A stretch of DNA of 64,000 nucleotides from assembly GCF_002419965.1 (NCBI RefSeq), contig NZ_DIHC01000004.1:23054-87053 (forward strand), in the 5' to 3' direction. The position numbers and the translations under genes were made by a program. Below, piece after piece: positions 35,632 through 45,325 of this stretch (positions are counted from its first letter, which is position 1; each line of letters starts with the position of its first letter). Below the pieces are notes generated by a model. The model saw only the letters and a list, made by a program, of their open reading frames with translations. It made no database searches and was not told the DNA's origin. The DNA comes from Pseudomonas sp. UBA5706 (GTDB taxonomy: Bacteria > Pseudomonadota > Gammaproteobacteria > Pseudomonadales > Pseudomonadaceae).

Positions 35632-37077
35632 CTAAGCGTGCTGCACGCCGGCGCGTTTGAGCAGCTTTTTGCAGCGTGCGGACAGGTGCACCACCCGCAG
35701 GTGTTTACCCGCCTTTTGATACCGCTCGCGCAGTGTTTTCAGCGCGGCAATCGCTGAATAATCGACGAAGCGCAGGTGCTGGCAGTCCAGGGTTACGTGT
35801 TCAGGGTCGTCCTGATAGTCGAACTGGTCCAGAAAGGGAGTGGCGGAGGCAAAGAACAAGGTGCCGTGCAGGTGATAGCGCTTGCTGCCGTCCGCTTCGA
35901 GATGGCTATCGGCGTACAGCTCGCGCGCCTGCTGCCAGGCGAAATTCAGCGCAGCGATGAGGATGCCGAACAGCACTGCGATCGCCAGATCCGTCAGCAC
36001 CGTGACCACGGTCACGGCGATGATGGTCAGCACGTCATTCAACGGCACCTTGCGCAGCACCCGCAACGAAGCCCAGGCGAAAGTCTGCTGCGCCACCACG
36101 AACATGACGCCGACCAGCGCCGCCAGCGGAATGCGCTCGATCAGCGGTGACAGGAACAGCACGAACATCAGAATCATGACCCCGGCCACGGTACCCGACA
36201 GTCGCCCTCGGCCACCGGAGCTGAGGTTGATCACTGTCTGCCCGATCATCGCGCAACCGCCCATGCCGCCGCACACACCTGAGGCAATGTTGGCCATGCC
36301 CAACGCCACGCATTCGCGATCCGGATAGCCACGGCTTTCGGTGATTTCGTCGGTCAGGTTAAGGGTCAGCAGGGTTTCCAGCAGGCCGACCAGGGCCATC
36401 AGAATGGCGTAGGGCGCGATGATCCGCAGTGTGTCCATGTTCCACGGCACGTCCGGCAGAACAACGTTCGGCAGGCCGCCCGCGATATGGGCCATGTCGC
36501 CGAGGGTGCGGGTCGGCAGGTCGAAACCGTAGACCAGCGCGCCGACACTCAGGATCGCGACCAGAGCAGGCGGAACCGAGCGGGTCAGGCGTGGCAGCAG
36601 GTAGACCACGGCCATGGTCAGCGCCACCAGACCGAGCATCAGGTACAACGGCGTGCCGCTGAGCCAGCGCTCGCCGTTCTTGAAGTGTTCCAGCTGTGCC
36701 ATGGCAATGACGATCGCCAGGCCGTTAACGAAGCCAAGCATCACCGGGTAGGGCACCATGCGCACCAGCTTGCCCAGGCGCAGCAGACCGAACGCGATCA
36801 TCACCAGCCCGCCCAGCAGCACCGTCGCCAGCAGGTATTGCACGCCGTGTTGCACCACCAGCGCGACGATGACCACCGCCATCGAGCCCGCCGCCCCCGA
36901 CACCATGCCCGGCCGGCCGCCGAACAGCGCGGTCAGTGTGCAGATGATGAACGCGCCGTACAGACCCATCAGCGGGTTGAGGTGTGCAACGAGGGCGAAG
37001 GCGATGCACTCCGGCACAAGTGCGAAAGAGGTGGTGAGGCCGGCAAGAACATCGGCGCGTAGGCGAGCGGGTTTCAT
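35632..37077 (-). CDS. SulP-family anion permease with STAS domain
   Basis: 481 aa from ATG at 37077 (the frame is open further upstream, but KPARLRADVLAGLTTSFALV is the usual first segment). About 11-12 membrane helices with the SulP signature region PECIAFALVAHLNPLMGLYG and GAAGSMAVVIVALV, then a cytoplasmic STAS domain (VTLDCQHLRFVDYSAIAALK). The family transports sulfate, bicarbonate or dicarboxylates; the substrate cannot be told from sequence. Confidence 0.92.
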   Translation of the reverse strand: MKPARLRADVLAGLTTSFALVPECIAFALVAHLNPLMGLYGAFIICTLTALFGGRPGMVSGAAGSMAVVIVALVVQHGVQYLLATVLLGGLVMIAFGLLRLGKLVRMVPYPVMLGFVNGLAIVIAMAQLEHFKNGERWLSGTPLYLMLGLVALTMAVVYLLPRLTRSVPPALVAILSVGALVYGFDLPTRTLGDMAHIAGGLPNVVLPDVPWNMDTLRIIAPYAILMALVGLLETLLTLNLTDEITESRGYPDRECVALGMANIASGVCGGMGGCAMIGQTVINLSSGGRGRLSGTVAGVMILMFVLFLSPLIERIPLAALVGVMFVVAQQTFAWASLRVLRKVPLNDVLTIIAVTVVTVLTDLAIAVLFGILIAALNFAWQQARELYADSHLEADGSKRYHLHGTLFFASATPFLDQFDYQDDPEHVTLDCQHLRFVDYSAIAALKTLRERYQKAGKHLRVVHLSARCKKLLKRAGVQHA

Positions 37078-37528
37078 CGAGTACCTGAGGAAGGGAGCAT
37101 GCAAAAGGTGGGATGTTACGGAATGTAAGGCGTGAGGTCGATATCGGGGCGGTCGTGAAGTTGTCTTCTGCCCGGAGAGCGTAGGGGGGGCGGGAGGCGC
37201 GCTTCTGCCTGGTAGAGCGAGGTGCCTGGCTTTGCTGGCGCTTCGCGCCAGATCGCGAGCAAGCTTGCTCCCACGCCCTTCGGGCAGAAACGGAGGTGAT
37301 GTGTGCCGTCTTCGTGGCAGAGGCGGAGGCGATGTCTGTGATGCGCAAGCCGTTTGTGGTGCGCGATTTCTGGGGCAGAATCGAGCAGTCCCGGTGTGTC
37401 GGCGCTTGCAGGGGGCTAGCGCAGTCAGCACGCGTGTAAAAGAAATTATCTCAGTGTCCAGTCAACTGCGATTGTGTAAGGATGCTTGGCTTGAACGAAC
37501 ACTGCCGATCATGAAGGACAGAACACCG
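37078..37528. repeat. intergenic region with REP-like palindromes
   Basis: Divergent space between the SulP and MFS genes. TGGCGC-TTC-GCGCCA at 37236-37250 is a perfect hairpin, followed by the 14-base palindrome GAGCAAGCTTGCTC at 37257-37270 and CCACGCCCTTCGGG; this is a common Pseudomonas extragenic repeat. No gene seen in the rest. Confidence 0.7.
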
Positions 37529-38731
37529 ATGCTCGCCGCGCTCAGACACTACCCCGCTTCAGTCAACCTCTTGCTGGCTTCATCACTGTTTCTGACGCTG
37601 GGCCGGGCGATTACCTTGCCTTATCTGGTGATTTATCTGTCATCGAACTTCATGCTGGGTATCAGCGACATCGGCTTGATCGTGGGCAGCGCATTGATCG
37701 TCGGCTCGCTGCTGAGCCTGTATGGCGGATACCTCACTGACAAACTGTCCAGCTACAAACTGATCCTGTGCTTTACCGGCTTTTTCGTCGCAGGCTTCGT
37801 CGGCATGTGCCTGACCGGCAAGTTGTGGCTGTTTTTCCTGTTTCTGGTGTCGTTCAACTTCGCGTATTCGGTCACCGACATCGTGGTCAAGGCCGCGTTC
37901 GGCAAGCTGTTGCCCGTGGCCGAACAGAGCAAGGTGTTCTCGGTGCGCTACACCCTGATCAACATCGGCTATGCGGTCGGGCCATTTATTGGTGCGGGCC
38001 TGGCGCATTGGAACATGAAGCTGCCGTTCCTGATGTCGGCGGCACTTGGGCTGGGCTTTTTCGTGATCTATGCAATGTACGGCGACCGCAAACTCAGTTC
38101 CGCAGACCCGGCCAACGTGCCGGTGTCGTTCCTTGCCGTGGGGCGGATTCTGCTCAAGGATTATCGGTTGGTGTGCTTCACGGTCGGTGGCGTGCTTAGC
38201 GCGGTGGTGTTCGGCCAGTTCACGGCTTACATCTCGCAGTACCTGGTGACCACCAGCACCCCGGAGTTTACCTACCAGGTCATCAGTTCGGTGGTCGCCG
38301 TCAACGCTGCAGTGGTGATCTGCCTGCAATATTTGGTCGGCAAGCACATCAACCATCACTACCTGAATCAGTGGCTGACGGCCGGTTTCAGTCTTTTCCT
38401 GATGGGCGTCGTCGGGTTTGCGCTGTCGACCACCGTGCTGCATTGGGCCTTGGCGGTTGCGATATTTACCTTGGGCGAGATCATCGTATTTCCTGCCGAA
38501 TACATGTTCATCGACCGTATCGCCCCGACTCACTTGCGCGGCATGTATTACGGCGCGCAGAACCTGTCCAACCTCGGTGGTGCACTGGGTCCGGTGCTGT
38601 GCGGTTTTGCCCTGGCCACACAGTCAGCACACTTCATGTTCTACATGCTGGCGGCCTTCATCGTGGGCGGCGGCTGTTTCTACCTGCTGGGCGCCTCGTA
38701 CTCCAAACGTCACGATGAGGTCGCGCAATGA
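37529..38731 (+). CDS. MFS transporter
   Basis: 400 aa with 12 hydrophobic segments and the MFS loop GGYLTDKLSSYKLIL between helices 2 and 3. It resembles MdtH/YfiS-type drug or metabolite exporters. AAGGA ten bases before the ATG at 37529 favours this start; an ATG at 37511 in the same frame has no ribosome site. The stop overlaps the zapE start (ATGA), so both are translated from one messenger. Confidence 0.9.
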   Translation: MLAALRHYPASVNLLLASSLFLTLGRAITLPYLVIYLSSNFMLGISDIGLIVGSALIVGSLLSLYGGYLTDKLSSYKLILCFTGFFVAGFVGMCLTGKLWLFFLFLVSFNFAYSVTDIVVKAAFGKLLPVAEQSKVFSVRYTLINIGYAVGPFIGAGLAHWNMKLPFLMSAALGLGFFVIYAMYGDRKLSSADPANVPVSFLAVGRILLKDYRLVCFTVGGVLSAVVFGQFTAYISQYLVTTSTPEFTYQVISSVVAVNAAVVICLQYLVGKHINHHYLNQWLTAGFSLFLMGVVGFALSTTVLHWALAVAIFTLGEIIVFPAEYMFIDRIAPTHLRGMYYGAQNLSNLGGALGPVLCGFALATQSAHFMFYMLAAFIVGGGCFYLLGASYSKRHDEVAQ

Positions 38732-39849
38732 CGGTGCTGTCTCCTCTGGCTGCCTGGCAGCAGGCGGTCGACACCCAAGGTTTTCAGCCCGACGAGGCTC
38801 AGCACCAGGCCGCGCAAAAACTCCAGGAATGTTGGCTGGCGCTACGTGACGGCAGGCCAGGCGCTCCGTTGAAAGGTGTGTACCTGTGGGGACCGGTCGG
38901 GCGCGGCAAGACCTGGCTCATGGACCGTTTCTTCGAAGGGATGCAGGTGCCCGCACGCCGCCAGCACTTCCATCATTTCATGCGTTGGGTGCATCAGCGT
39001 CTGTTTCAACTGACCGGCGTGGCCAGCCCCCTAGAGGTGTTGGCCCGGGAGCTGGGGCAGGAGGTGCGCGTGCTGTGTTTCGACGAACTGTTCGTCAATG
39101 ACATTGGCGACGCGGTGATCCTCGGCGGCCTGCTGCGCGCCATGTTCGAGGAAGGCGTCACGCTGGTCTGCACCTCCAACCAGTTGCCCGAGCAGTTGTA
39201 TGCCAACGGGCACAATCGTGAACGCTTCGTGCCAGCGATTACAGCGATCAATCACTACATGACAGTCGTGTCGGTGGACGGCGGGGAGGATCATCGGCTG
39301 CACCCAGGCCTGGCGCAGCAGCGTTATTGGGTGACGCGAGCGCAGGGGCCGAGCGCGCTGGTCGAGGTGTTCGAGACCTTGAGCAGTGGCGAGTCGGTGT
39401 CGACGCAACCGGTGCCGTTGGGTCGCCGTCATCTGCCGGTGCTGCGTTGCAGCAAAACGGTGGTGTGGTGCTGTTATGCCGACCTGTGTGAGCAACCCCT
39501 GGCTGCCATGGATTTCATTGAGCTGTGCGATCGCTACAAGGCCGTCTTGTTGAGCCAGGTCCCGGCCTTGAGTGCGCCTCAGCGCGATGGGCGAATTGCC
39601 CGGGGTACCGAGGACGGCGTGGAGCAGGTGGCGGCGGGGGATCGCGAGCTGCCGCAATTGTCGGCGTACGATGACGGCGTGCGGCGTTTCATTGCGCTGG
39701 TGGACGAGTGCTACGACCGCAAGGTGCCGCTGTACGTCGAGGCGGCGATGCCGATGCAGGAGTTGTACACCGAAGGTTACCTGGCGTTTGCCTTTCGCCG
39801 GACACTGAGCCGCTTGCAGGAAATGCAACTGGCGCGGTTCGGGCATTAG
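38728..39849 (+). CDS. zapE: AFG1-family ATPase ZapE
   Basis: 373 aa. Walker A GPVGRGKTWLM, Walker B VLCFDELFVNDIGDAVILGG and the sensor region TLVCTSNQLPEQLY mark the AFG1/ZapE ATPases; E. coli ZapE acts with FtsZ at late cell division. Pseudomonas often has the main zapE next to rplM/rpsI, so this may be a second copy; its long variable part (190-260) is divergent. It is coupled to the upstream MFS gene. Confidence 0.88.
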   Translation: MTVLSPLAAWQQAVDTQGFQPDEAQHQAAQKLQECWLALRDGRPGAPLKGVYLWGPVGRGKTWLMDRFFEGMQVPARRQHFHHFMRWVHQRLFQLTGVASPLEVLARELGQEVRVLCFDELFVNDIGDAVILGGLLRAMFEEGVTLVCTSNQLPEQLYANGHNRERFVPAITAINHYMTVVSVDGGEDHRLHPGLAQQRYWVTRAQGPSALVEVFETLSSGESVSTQPVPLGRRHLPVLRCSKTVVWCCYADLCEQPLAAMDFIELCDRYKAVLLSQVPALSAPQRDGRIARGTEDGVEQVAAGDRELPQLSAYDDGVRRFIALVDECYDRKVPLYVEAAMPMQELYTEGYLAFAFRRTLSRLQEMQLARFGH

Positions 39850-39962
39850 GACAGGCGCGTTGTGAACGCTCTACCAGAACCGCTTGCCGAGGGGGGCGCC
39901 CTTCAAACCGCCAACGCCGGCAAGCCGTGCGACCAAAGAAAGTCAGCGTGCGAACATGTCTG

Positions 39963-40898
39963 TCAGGACCGGCCTCTCCGCCTTTGTGCCAGCACATGCT
40001 TGATCCCTTCAGTCACCAGCACCATCACCCCTAGCCAGATCGGCAGGTAGGTCATCCATTCATCTCGACCGATGGATTCTCCTAATAACAATGCAACACC
40101 CACCAGCAGTACCGGCTCGACGTAACTCAGTAGCCCGAAAACGCTGAACGCCAGCAGGCGGCTGGCAAGAATATAGCTGACCAGTGCCGACGCGCTGATC
40201 GCCCCCAAAACCGGAATCAACAGATACAAGCCTGGAACCTGCTCGACCACCGCCGGATTGCCCTGGCAGATAAACCACACCGCCACCGGCAGGATCAGCG
40301 ACATGTCCCACCATAACCCACCCAGGTTGTCGGTTTTGAGTTTGCGCCGCAGGACGAAATACAGCGGATAGCCCAGACACACCACCAGGGTCTCCCAGGA
40401 AAAGCTCCCCAGCCGCAGCAACTCGTTGCCCACCCCGATCACTGCGCAACAGGCAGCGATCTTCTGCAGGCGCGACAAGCGCTCCCCATAGGCCACGCGA
40501 CCGGTGAGGATCATCGTCAACGGCAGCAGGAAATAACCCAGCGACACCTCCAGACTGCGCCCGTGCAGCGGCGCCCAGAGAAACAGCCACAGTTGCACAC
40601 CGATGAGCGTCGCCGACAACGTCAGGGCCGCCAGCAGCGACGGGGTCTGGCGGATGCGCATTGCCAGGGCGCGGGCCAGTTTCCAGTCGCCGCTGGAGAG
40701 CATGAATGCCGTCACGCAGGGCAGGGTCAGCAGCATGCGCCAACCGAATATTTCTTCTCCACTCAATGGTTTCAGCAATGAGGTGTAGTAGTACATGACC
40801 GCGAAGAGGCAGGAGGCCATAACCGATAACGCAACGCCCTTGTACACAGGGGCTCCTTTGTTTTGAGTAGCACGTTTCAATTTTATTGAAGTAAGCAT
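39963..40898 (-). CDS. EamA/RarD-type transporter
   Basis: 311 aa from the ATG at 40898 (a GTG at 40919 is the alternative). Ten hydrophobic segments in two repeats, as in the drug/metabolite transporter superfamily; the order of conserved parts (FAVMYYYTSLLKPLSGEEIF, SLGYFLLPLTMILTGRV) is that of RarD proteins. Likely an exporter of small metabolites. Convergent with zapE. Confidence 0.92.
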   Translation of the reverse strand: MLTSIKLKRATQNKGAPVYKGVALSVMASCLFAVMYYYTSLLKPLSGEEIFGWRMLLTLPCVTAFMLSSGDWKLARALAMRIRQTPSLLAALTLSATLIGVQLWLFLWAPLHGRSLEVSLGYFLLPLTMILTGRVAYGERLSRLQKIAACCAVIGVGNELLRLGSFSWETLVVCLGYPLYFVLRRKLKTDNLGGLWWDMSLILPVAVWFICQGNPAVVEQVPGLYLLIPVLGAISASALVSYILASRLLAFSVFGLLSYVEPVLLVGVALLLGESIGRDEWMTYLPIWLGVMVLVTEGIKHVLAQRRRGRS

Positions 40899-41123
40899 CG
40901 CTTTCTCGTCAGGTGTCACAACCGGGCTCTGATGGCCCGCTTGCAGAAAGCGACGCGCAGTCTATCCGAAGCCGTGTCCGGCGTTCCTCTGCATTCTGGT
41001 AAACCCCACCTCGGCTGGCAGTAAACGATGCACGTTTGGCAGAGAACGCGACCGCGTGTCGATTGAGCGAAGAATGCCGTTCCCGCAGACTTTCCCCAGC
41101 GCGCCGCACCGACGCGAGCTTTT

Positions 41124-41276
41124 GAGGCATACCCCAAGACGCAGCAAATCGCCGGCATCAAGATCCCTGACACCCCCTTCGGCACGCTCAATGCCGACGT
41201 GTTGGTGGATGAAGACCCGACATTCAACCCGTTGAATTTCGTCGAGATCATTCGCACCTCGCCCGGGAAGTCCTGA
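41124..41276 (+). pseudogene. remnant of an HD-domain hydrolase with internal deletion
   Basis: A 50-codon frame without a start ends in TGA. It begins EAYPKTQQIAGIKIPDTP, which resembles the N-terminal start of cyanamide-hydratase-like HD hydrolases, and runs directly into GTLNADVLVDEDPTFNP then LNFVEIIRTSPGKS, which resembles their C-terminus. The whole HD core (about 150 residues) is missing. No ATG or ribosome site precedes it. The rest of 40899-41467 has no gene. Confidence 0.6.
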
Positions 41277-41294
41277 TCGCGTACACGCCAATCC

Positions 41295-41325
41295 TGTAGC
41301 AGCGCCGCTCGGCCGGGCTGCTACA
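41295..41325. repeat. short hairpin repeat
   Basis: TGTAGCAGC at 41295-41303 pairs perfectly with GCTGCTACA at 41317-41325; no T run follows. It belongs to the REP-like elements of the window. Confidence 0.75.
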
Positions 41326-41467
41326 AGCGAACCGGTTGAGCCTAACGAGGTTGAGGCATCACGCAGGCCAGCCCCTTCGACATCCCTTCTTCGGCATTGT
41401 GCCAACGTTTGTTAGGCTGTTTTTTTGTCGGCCCGTGACGGGCAGGCGACCATTCAAGGGAGCGGCA

Positions 41468-42619
41468 ATGACCTCCATCAGCACCGCGGCACCGGTTGTG
41501 CCTGGGCGGCTGCAACAGTTTTCTACCCGCGTGGCGTTCTTCGTCACCGGCTTCAGCATTTCCGCATGGGCGCCGCTGGTGCCTTACGCCAAAAGCCGTC
41601 TGGGGCTGGACGACGCCAGCCTGGGGCTGCTGTTGTTATGCCTGGGCATTGGCTCGATTCTGTCCATGCCCCTGGCCGGCGCGATGACGGTGCGCTACGG
41701 CTGTCGGCGCATCATCATGGTGGTGGGTAGCATCGCCTGTCTGTGCCTGCCGTTGCTGGCAACCGTCACTCAGGTACCGTGGATGGTCGCCACGTTGTTC
41801 GTCTATGGCGCGAGCATGGGTGCATTGGGGTGTGTGACCAATATCCAGGCGATCATCGTCGAGCGTGCCAGTGGCAAGACCATGATGTCGGGCTTCCATG
41901 GCTTGTTCAGCTGTGGCGGCATTCTGGGCGCGGCGGGCGTTTCGGCATTGCTCAGCGTCGGCGTCTGGCCGTGGCTGACCATGAGCCTGGTGGCGCTGTT
42001 CATCGCTATCGCCCTGTACAAGGCCGGACCCGACATGCTCGGGTTCGGCAGTGAAGCCGGCGGTCCTGCCTTCGCACTTCCCCGTGGCGTGGTGCTGTTC
42101 ATCGGCTTGATGTGCTTCACCGTGTTCCTCACCGAAGGCGCGATGCTCGATTGGAGCGCGGTGTTTCTCAGCGCCCAGCGCGGCATCGAGCCGTCCCGCG
42201 CAGGGTATGGTTACGCGGTGTTTGCCCTGGCGATGGCGATCGGCCGTCTGAGTGGCGACCCGATCGTTCGCCGTCTGGGGGTGCACAACATCATTCTGTT
42301 CGGCGGGTTGTGCGCCGCCATCGGCATGGCCGTCGCCACGCTGATGCCATACTGGCAGGCGGCGCTGTGCGGCTATGCGTTGGTCGGCATCGGCTGCTCG
42401 AATATCGTGCCGGTGTTCTACAGCGCGGTGGGGCGGCAAACGAGCATGCCGGAGAACGTCGCCGTCCCGGCCATCACCACCCTGGGTTACATCGGCATCC
42501 TTATGGGGCCGACAGGCATCGGCTTCGTCGCCCACCTGAGCAGCCTGGGCGTCGCCTTTTTGATCATCGCCGTGATGCTGCTGGGTGTGGCGCTCAGCGG
42601 TCGCTTTCTCAAGGTTTGA
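41468..42619 (+). CDS. MFS transporter, YbjJ-like
   Basis: 383 aa with 12 hydrophobic segments. FVTGFSISAWAPLVPYAKSR and the mid-protein EGAMLDWSAVFLSAQRG are typical of the YbjJ group of MFS proteins of unknown substrate. AGGGAG before the ATG at 41468 selects this start over the longer open frame. It is convergent with the phzF-like gene, only 3 bases apart. Confidence 0.92.
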   Translation: MTSISTAAPVVPGRLQQFSTRVAFFVTGFSISAWAPLVPYAKSRLGLDDASLGLLLLCLGIGSILSMPLAGAMTVRYGCRRIIMVVGSIACLCLPLLATVTQVPWMVATLFVYGASMGALGCVTNIQAIIVERASGKTMMSGFHGLFSCGGILGAAGVSALLSVGVWPWLTMSLVALFIAIALYKAGPDMLGFGSEAGGPAFALPRGVVLFIGLMCFTVFLTEGAMLDWSAVFLSAQRGIEPSRAGYGYAVFALAMAIGRLSGDPIVRRLGVHNIILFGGLCAAIGMAVATLMPYWQAALCGYALVGIGCSNIVPVFYSAVGRQTSMPENVAVPAITTLGYIGILMGPTGIGFVAHLSSLGVAFLIIAVMLLGVALSGRFLKV

Positions 42620-42622
42620 CAG

Positions 42623-43456
42623 TCAGAGCGGGCGCGCCGTGCCTGAGACGCGAATCGAACTGCCGGGCACGTCGCTGAACTCTGCGCGAAGCCGCGAGCG
42701 GCTGCCCATGTCCTCACCCTGCACGATGTCGATGACGCCGCTATGGTTCCAGCCGATGTCGCGCAGGTAACCGGCGAACGCCGCAGTGGCCGCGCCGGTG
42801 GCCGGGTCCTCATAAACCCCGCCATACGCAAAAGCATTGCGCGTGTGAAACAGACCTCGCGATTCGGCGAACACCAGCAGGATCGTCACCAGCCCTTCGC
42901 GCACCATCAGTTGGCGACCTGTGGTGAAGTCGTAGCTCATGTCCTTCAAGGTTTCGCGACGGTTAAGCGCCAGCACCAGATGCTGGGCGCCGCCGTGGAT
43001 CAGCGCCGGTGCGATACGCAGGTCGATGTCTTCTGCCTGCAGGCCGAACAGTGCCATTGCCTGGTCGAGCAGCTCACGGCTCACCGGACGACTGTGGGTG
43101 GGCGGCGATTGCAGCGTTGCCGCGATCAGCGTGCCTTGTTTGTAACCTGCGACGCTGATCTGCGCCGCGTTCAGGTGCAGCCGGTATTCGCCCTCGCCAT
43201 AACGGGCGGCCAAGGCAGCGCCCAAGGCGATGGTGGCGTGACCGCAGAACGGCACTTCGGCTTCGGGGGAGAAATAGCGCACGCGCCAGCCATCGTCTTG
43301 GGGAATGGCGAAGACGGTTTCCGAGTAGCCCACCTCCAAGGCCACCGCCTGCAGGATCGCATCGTCGGGGAAGACCTCGCCAATCCAGACGCCGGCGGGA
43401 TTGCCGCCTTGCTGTGCGTCCGAAAACGCGGCGAGTCTGAGGATGTCCATTGTCAT
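42623..43456 (-). CDS. PhzF-family isomerase
   Basis: 277 aa, starting near MDILRLAAFSDAQQGGNPAG (ATG at 43450 possible). The catalytic Glu is in VGYSETVFA and the second-domain motif is YEDPATGAATAAFAGYL. These are diaminopimelate-epimerase-fold enzymes; PhzF itself isomerises DHHA in phenazine synthesis, but single genes such as this one have unknown substrates. No phenazine genes are around it. Confidence 0.92.
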   Translation of the reverse strand: MTMDILRLAAFSDAQQGGNPAGVWIGEVFPDDAILQAVALEVGYSETVFAIPQDDGWRVRYFSPEAEVPFCGHATIALGAALAARYGEGEYRLHLNAAQISVAGYKQGTLIAATLQSPPTHSRPVSRELLDQAMALFGLQAEDIDLRIAPALIHGGAQHLVLALNRRETLKDMSYDFTTGRQLMVREGLVTILLVFAESRGLFHTRNAFAYGGVYEDPATGAATAAFAGYLRDIGWNHSGVIDIVQGEDMGSRSRLRAEFSDVPGSSIRVSGTARPL

Positions 43457-43718
43457 GTGTGTTTGCTCGTTGCGCCGTATCGAATAGGCGCGATTGTCAG
43501 CGAGGCGGGGCAGGTCGCGCCAACCAAAAGTACTGATGGCTGGGATTCGACGGCTTGATGCATGAGCCCTGCGCCAGGTCGTGCGTGCGACCCGGCCACT
43601 TGCCTCATGAAGTTGCGGCAGGCACGAACACGCTTCATGAACCGCGCTGCCACGCTTTACGCCTTGCCCCGGCGGCTTAACCCACTAGGCTTGAGGCTTA
43701 CCATCACAGGAGTCATCC

Positions 43719-44594
43719 ATGTTTGCCGGATTCCAGAAAGACCAACGCCAGGTCAACGGCGTGCACATCGCTTATCGCATCGGCGGGACCGGGCCGGGGC
43801 TGTTGCTGCTGCACGGACACCCGCAGACTCACGTTATCTGGCACAAGATCGCCGAACGCCTGAGCCAGCATTTCACGGTCGTCGCCGCGGACCTGCGAGG
43901 CTATGGAGACAGCAGCAAACCGCCGGCCAGCGAAAACCATTACAGCTACAGCAAACGCGAAATGGGGCGCGACATGGTGGCGCTGATGAATGAGTTGGGC
44001 CTGGCGACCTTTTCGATATTGGCTCATGACCGTGGCGCACGGGTGGCTCATCGGCTGGCGCTGGATCATCCAGGGATTGTGACGCGCATGGCATTGCTCG
44101 ACATCGCACCTACGCTGGCGATGTACAGCCAGACCGACGAAGCCTTTGCCCGTGCATACTGGCACTGGTTTTTCCTGATTCGCCCGGCGCCATTGCCGGA
44201 GACCTTGCTTGAGGCCAATCCCGAACACTATCTGCGCAGCGTCATGGGCAGCCGCAGCGCCGGGCTGAGTCCGTTTACCGATGAAGCGTTCGCTGAGTAC
44301 CTGCGCTGCGCCAGTCTGCCGGGCGCAGCTCGCGGTGTATGCGAAGACTACCGCGCCAGCGCCAGCATTGACCTGGAGCATGACCGCGCCGATATCGCCG
44401 CAGGCAATCGTCTGCAACTGCCGCTGCTGGTGGTATGGGGCGCCGAAGGCACGGTGGGCACATGCTTCGACCCACTCAAGGAATGGCAACAGGTCGCGAC
44501 CGACGTTCGCGGTAAGGCGTTGCCGGGTGGGCATTATCTAGCGGAGGAACTGCCGCAGGAGTTGCTGGCGCAGGTGATGCCTTTTCTGACCTGA
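43719..44594 (+). CDS. haloacetate (fluoroacetate) dehalogenase-like alpha/beta hydrolase
   Basis: 291 aa. The nucleophile is Asp104 in AHDRGARVAHRLALDHP, with Arg105 and Arg108 matching the carboxylate-binding pair of fluoroacetate dehalogenases. The halide-site residues appear in AYWHWFFLIRPAPLPE (His and Trp) and in CEDYRASASIDLEHD (Tyr); the second acid is in LLDIAPT and the His in GGHYLAEE. All elements of a C-F/C-Cl cleaving dehalogenase are therefore visible. Monocistronic, no regulator adjacent. Confidence 0.9.
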   Translation: MFAGFQKDQRQVNGVHIAYRIGGTGPGLLLLHGHPQTHVIWHKIAERLSQHFTVVAADLRGYGDSSKPPASENHYSYSKREMGRDMVALMNELGLATFSILAHDRGARVAHRLALDHPGIVTRMALLDIAPTLAMYSQTDEAFARAYWHWFFLIRPAPLPETLLEANPEHYLRSVMGSRSAGLSPFTDEAFAEYLRCASLPGAARGVCEDYRASASIDLEHDRADIAAGNRLQLPLLVVWGAEGTVGTCFDPLKEWQQVATDVRGKALPGGHYLAEELPQELLAQVMPFLT

Positions 44595-44747
44595 TTGCGC
44601 TTGGCGTTCGATATGGCGCCTGCGATGCTCGGGTGGCAAAGCGCGCGTGCCCGTCATTGCGTTTTGTCTGATCGTTCTGCGTTGCCCGACACAGTGCTTC
44701 GGGCAAGCGCGCCTGGGGAGATGTGCTTGGGTGGTTGCATCAACGGC

Positions 44748-45218
44748 TCACCCCATGCCCGGGCAGTGCCGCGCCACCACCCGCTCGCGCACTTTGTCAT
44801 ACGCCAGGTTGAACAACAGGGTGTACGGCAAAAACACCAGCAGCAGGCCTATATCCAGCACGAACGCCTGCCACAGGCTGACCGACAGCCACCACGCCGC
44901 CAGTGGGACCACGGCGAGAATTAGCCCGGTCTCGAACGCGGCCGCATGCAGCGCGCGTGTTTTCAAACCCATTGCAAACCCCAAGCGCCCGCGCAGTCGA
45001 TCGAAACCTGCGTTAAACAGCATGTTCCACAGCATCGCCACGGTGGAAATCATCACCGTCATTGCGCCCATCTTGCCCAGCGACTGACCGAGCACCCACG
45101 CCAGGGCTGGCGCAAACAAGGCCACGCCAACAAGTTCGAACAGCAGCGCATGGAGGGCGCGCTCCTTGATGGATTTTGCCGGTACAACCGACATCGTTTT
45201 GTGGGTCTGGGTGGACAT
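44748..45218 (-). CDS. PACE-family multidrug efflux transporter
   Basis: 156 aa with four membrane helices made of two repeats. Each repeat has the family's paired signature: RALHALLFELVGVAL / MLWNMLFNAGFDRLR and RALHAAAFETGLILA / LLFNLAYDKVRERV. AceI-type members export chlorhexidine and other biocides and natural short-chain diamines. The ATG at 45218 has AAGG upstream. It is divergent from a LysR gene, as aceI is from aceR. Confidence 0.94.
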   Translation of the reverse strand: MSTQTHKTMSVVPAKSIKERALHALLFELVGVALFAPALAWVLGQSLGKMGAMTVMISTVAMLWNMLFNAGFDRLRGRLGFAMGLKTRALHAAAFETGLILAVVPLAAWWLSVSLWQAFVLDIGLLLVFLPYTLLFNLAYDKVRERVVARHCPGMG

Positions 45219-45288
45219 GATTGATTTCGCTGCCTTGCTGAACAGGCGTGCATTGTCGCGAGGCACTGGACTAAACTGAAAATCGTTT

Positions 45289-45307
45289 CCATCGGAAAAA
45301 CCGATGG
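45289..45307. promoter_or_regulatory. LysR-type operator between the PACE and LysR genes
   Basis: CCATCGG-AAAAA-CCGATGG is a perfect 19-base inverted repeat, containing the T-N11-A core TCGG-N5-CCGA. It lies 18 bases before the LysR ATG and 70 bases from the divergent efflux gene. Confidence 0.75.
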
Positions 45308-45325
45308 TTCATTGCCGGATCCGTC

